This document shows positions 7,028 to 8,350 of a stretch of DNA of 8,350 bases, piece after piece. The notes beneath the pieces were generated by a model, which saw only the letters and a program-made list of their open reading frames with translations, did not search any database and was not told where the DNA came from. Origin of the DNA: Saprospirales bacterium (GTDB lineage: Bacteria > Bacteroidota > Bacteroidia > Chitinophagales > JADJOU01). Where the stretch lies: positions 1 through 8,350 of the forward strand of contig CANHJR010000039.1 in NCBI GenBank assembly GCA_947461165.1. The letters run 5' to 3'. The number at the start of each line of letters is the position of its first letter. The first letter of the stretch is position 1. Both the position numbers and the translations under genes were made by a program.

Positions 7028-7441
7028 ATGACAAAAAAGCCAGACAATATCGTTCATTCAGAAGAAGATGGTTATAACGCGAAACTACTGCCATATGCAA
7101 CAACAGTGGGCGCTCCAGTCATCAAAATAGATGATGTGGTCAATTGGAAGGTAAAAGGAATTCACAACGTCAATAAGGATATCGCCTCTAAGTTTGATGA
7201 ATTGAAACAAGAATATCAAAAATTGGTCAAGGAATTCCAATGGAATGAACTGGTATATAGCGCCAAGTTTTCATTCGAACCAGTTGTTGGAGAAATTTAT
7301 TATGTTTATATTGGAAAAGATGGTCAAGAATTTTTATCCCTCATCGGCCCCAAAGAATGGAATCAGGAGTATGTCGCAACAACTAAATTGAATAGCGAAA
7401 GGAAATGGATTTTGTTGCATAGTGCAGATTCTGATGAGTAG
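7028..7441 (+). CDS. DUF2452 family protein of unknown function
   Basis: This soluble 137-residue protein matches what I recall of the DUF2452 family, which is widespread in Bacteroidota and has no established function. Family-like stretches are the opening KKPDNIVH (3-10), LLPYATTVGAPVI (20-32), VNWKVKGIHNVNK (38-50), and YSAKFSFEPVVGEIYYVY (77-94) followed by FLSLIGPKEW (102-111). A charged helical segment lies at about 49-75 (DELKQEYQKLVKEF). There is no signal peptide or membrane helix, so it is probably cytoplasmic. The length is normal for the family and the reading frame is intact. It stands alone on the plus strand, divergent from smpB and convergent with mtgA, so neighbours give no functional hint. 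The start is supported by the conserved N-terminus right after the ATG; no Shine-Dalgarno is clear. Confidence 0.85.
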   Translation: MTKKPDNIVHSEEDGYNAKLLPYATTVGAPVIKIDDVVNWKVKGIHNVNKDIASKFDELKQEYQKLVKEFQWNELVYSAKFSFEPVVGEIYYVYIGKDGQEFLSLIGPKEWNQEYVATTKLNSERKWILLHSADSDE

Positions 7442-7458
7442 AATTTGTTTAGAAATTC
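7441..7458. terminator. Possible weak bidirectional terminator hairpin between convergent genes
   Basis: GAATTT and AAATTC are perfect inverted copies around the six-base loop GTTTAG, starting at the last base of the DUF2452 stop codon and lying 14 bases beyond the mtgA stop. Only 30 bases separate the two convergent genes, so a shared terminator is plausible, but the six-pair stem has just one G-C pair and no clear U-run. Confidence 0.25.
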
Positions 7459-7471
7459 CTTCTCACGTCTC

Positions 7472-8194
7472 TTAGTGTTGCAATGCTTCTACAGAATTGT
7501 AGTGAGACATTTGGCGTCGAATCCAGGACTTACGACGCAAAACGTATTTGGTAGGCTTATCGGCCTTGTAAATAATAGGATTAGGCAATGTCGAGGCTAG
7601 CAAGGCGGCTTCATCGCTAGATAAATTGATAGCATCTTTGTGAAAGAAATATTGAGAGGCTGCTTGCACTCCATAAATACCATTTCCAAATTCAATCACA
7701 TTGAGGTAAACTTCCATGATTCGATCTTTGGACCAAAGCAACTCAATAAGAATTGTAAAATATGCTTCTATAGCCTTGCGAATATAATTTCTATGAGGCA
7801 AGCAAAACAAATTTTTGGCTGTTTGTTGGGAAATAGTGCTTCCTCCTTTCAGTTTTCGACCACGTTCATTGTTGCGTAAGGCTTTTTTTATAGCCTTCAT
7901 ATCAAATCCATTGTGTGAATAGAACAATTGATCCTCCGCACAAACCACTGACATTTGCATTTTTGGGGAAATATTGCTTAGTGCTTCCCAATCTTTTGCA
8001 AGGTAAATCTTTCGATCCGATTCAAGCACTTGTACACCGATATTGTATATCATCGTAGGAGTGAAGGGCACAGGAATAAATCGAAAGATAATAACGGATC
8101 CAATACTAAGAATTAAAAACCATTTTATGAATTTAAAAAGTTTTTGGACAATTATTTTCCAAATGGATCTTGGGACGCTTTGTTGATGATTCAT
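7472..8194 (-). CDS. mtgA: MtgA, monofunctional biosynthetic peptidoglycan glycosyltransferase (GT51)
   Basis: This enzyme polymerises lipid II into glycan strands on the outer face of the inner membrane and has no transpeptidase domain. I start it at the ATG at 8194 (240 residues), because that ATGA overlaps the upstream stop. In-frame ATGs at 8203 and 8236 would extend it inside the previous gene. A basic N-terminus and one membrane helix (about 22-40) precede the GT51 domain. Signature motifs are in order: CAEDQLFYSHNGFD (85-98) with catalytic Glu87, GGSTISQQTAKNLF (117-130), IMEVYLNVIEFGNGIYGVQAAS (from 159) with second Glu161, and the SSDEAALLASTLPNP block (192-206). The length and single-domain layout fit MtgA, not a class A penicillin-binding protein. 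It is probably translationally coupled to the glycosyltransferase gene before it. Confidence 0.94.
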   Translation of the reverse strand: MNHQQSVPRSIWKIIVQKLFKFIKWFLILSIGSVIIFRFIPVPFTPTMIYNIGVQVLESDRKIYLAKDWEALSNISPKMQMSVVCAEDQLFYSHNGFDMKAIKKALRNNERGRKLKGGSTISQQTAKNLFCLPHRNYIRKAIEAYFTILIELLWSKDRIMEVYLNVIEFGNGIYGVQAASQYFFHKDAINLSSDEAALLASTLPNPIIYKADKPTKYVLRRKSWIRRQMSHYNSVEALQH

Positions 8195-8350
8195 TGTTTC
8201 CATTTGATTTGAATAGCTTGAGAATATTTGATACAAGTTTCGATAAAAGATGAAGCTGCAATGTGAAAGCCTTCAAATCCATCGCGAAATCCTTGCAAGA
8301 ATACATATCCTTTTACAAATTTGAAGACTGGGTTTATGAGAAGTCCGAAT
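8191..8350 (-). CDS. Family 2 glycosyltransferase, C-terminal fragment
   Basis: This open frame runs in from the right edge and ends at a TGA at 8193-8191; 52 codons are visible. The residues INPVFKFVKGYVFLQGFRDG (5-24), then FEGFHIAASSFIETCIKYSQ, resemble the C-terminal membrane-associated segment of family 2 glycosyltransferases of the WaaE/KdtX type, where a Phe-Lys-x-x-x-x-Tyr stretch is followed by Gly-Phe-x-Asp-Gly. Such enzymes add a sugar to lipopolysaccharide core or related envelope glycans. The catalytic GT-A domain would be off-window, so donor and acceptor cannot be judged. Its stop overlaps the mtgA start as ATGA. The family call comes from this tail pattern only; the existence of a coding region is well supported by the overlap and the stop-free frame. 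Confidence 0.65.
   Translation of the reverse strand, partial: FGLLINPVFKFVKGYVFLQGFRDGFEGFHIAASSFIETCIKYSQAIQIKWKQ

Noticed and set aside
1..8350. CRISPR arrays, insertion sequences, tRNA, rRNA, tmRNA or phage genes
   Set aside because: I saw no regularly spaced direct repeats, terminal inverted repeats with a transposase, or RNA gene signatures; nearly all of the window is accounted for by housekeeping genes.

Overview
The window looks like ordinary chromosomal DNA from a member of the Bacteroidota. The evidence is the low GC content, an alternative complex III (Act) operon in the Bacteroidota arrangement, a DUF2452 protein, promoter-like TAnnTTTG boxes, and the absence of clear Shine-Dalgarno sequences. 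I cannot place it below phylum.

The left three quarters (1..6006, minus strand) is the 5' part of an Act operon, transcribed right to left: actA (a six-heme cytochrome c), actB (a molybdopterin-oxidoreductase-like domain fused to an iron-sulfur domain), actC (a NrfD-like quinol-binding membrane subunit) and the first 52 codons of actD. Together these encode most of a quinol:electron acceptor oxidoreductase that replaces the bc1 complex. ActC should oxidise quinol, ActB should hold the iron-sulfur clusters, and ActA should pass electrons through periplasmic hemes towards a terminal oxidase. The remaining subunits should lie beyond the left edge. A TAnnTTTG box about 40 bases before the chosen actA start is a good candidate for the operon promoter.

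Upstream (6143..6854, minus) is a pair of genes: a small predicted membrane protein of unknown function, followed 10 bases later by smpB, the tmRNA-binding protein of trans-translation. A gap of 173 bases separates this pair from a divergent plus-strand gene for a DUF2452 protein (7028..7441). Convergent to that is a second minus-strand pair: the 3' end of a family 2 glycosyltransferase gene that runs off the right edge, overlapping by ATGA with mtgA, a monofunctional peptidoglycan glycosyltransferase.

I found no mobile element, CRISPR array, tRNA, rRNA or evident new system. The points most worth a second look are the extra monoheme domain and membrane segment at the front of ActA, the small membrane ORF with a ten-T run and a promoter box almost touching its start codon, and the uncharacterised DUF2452 gene.
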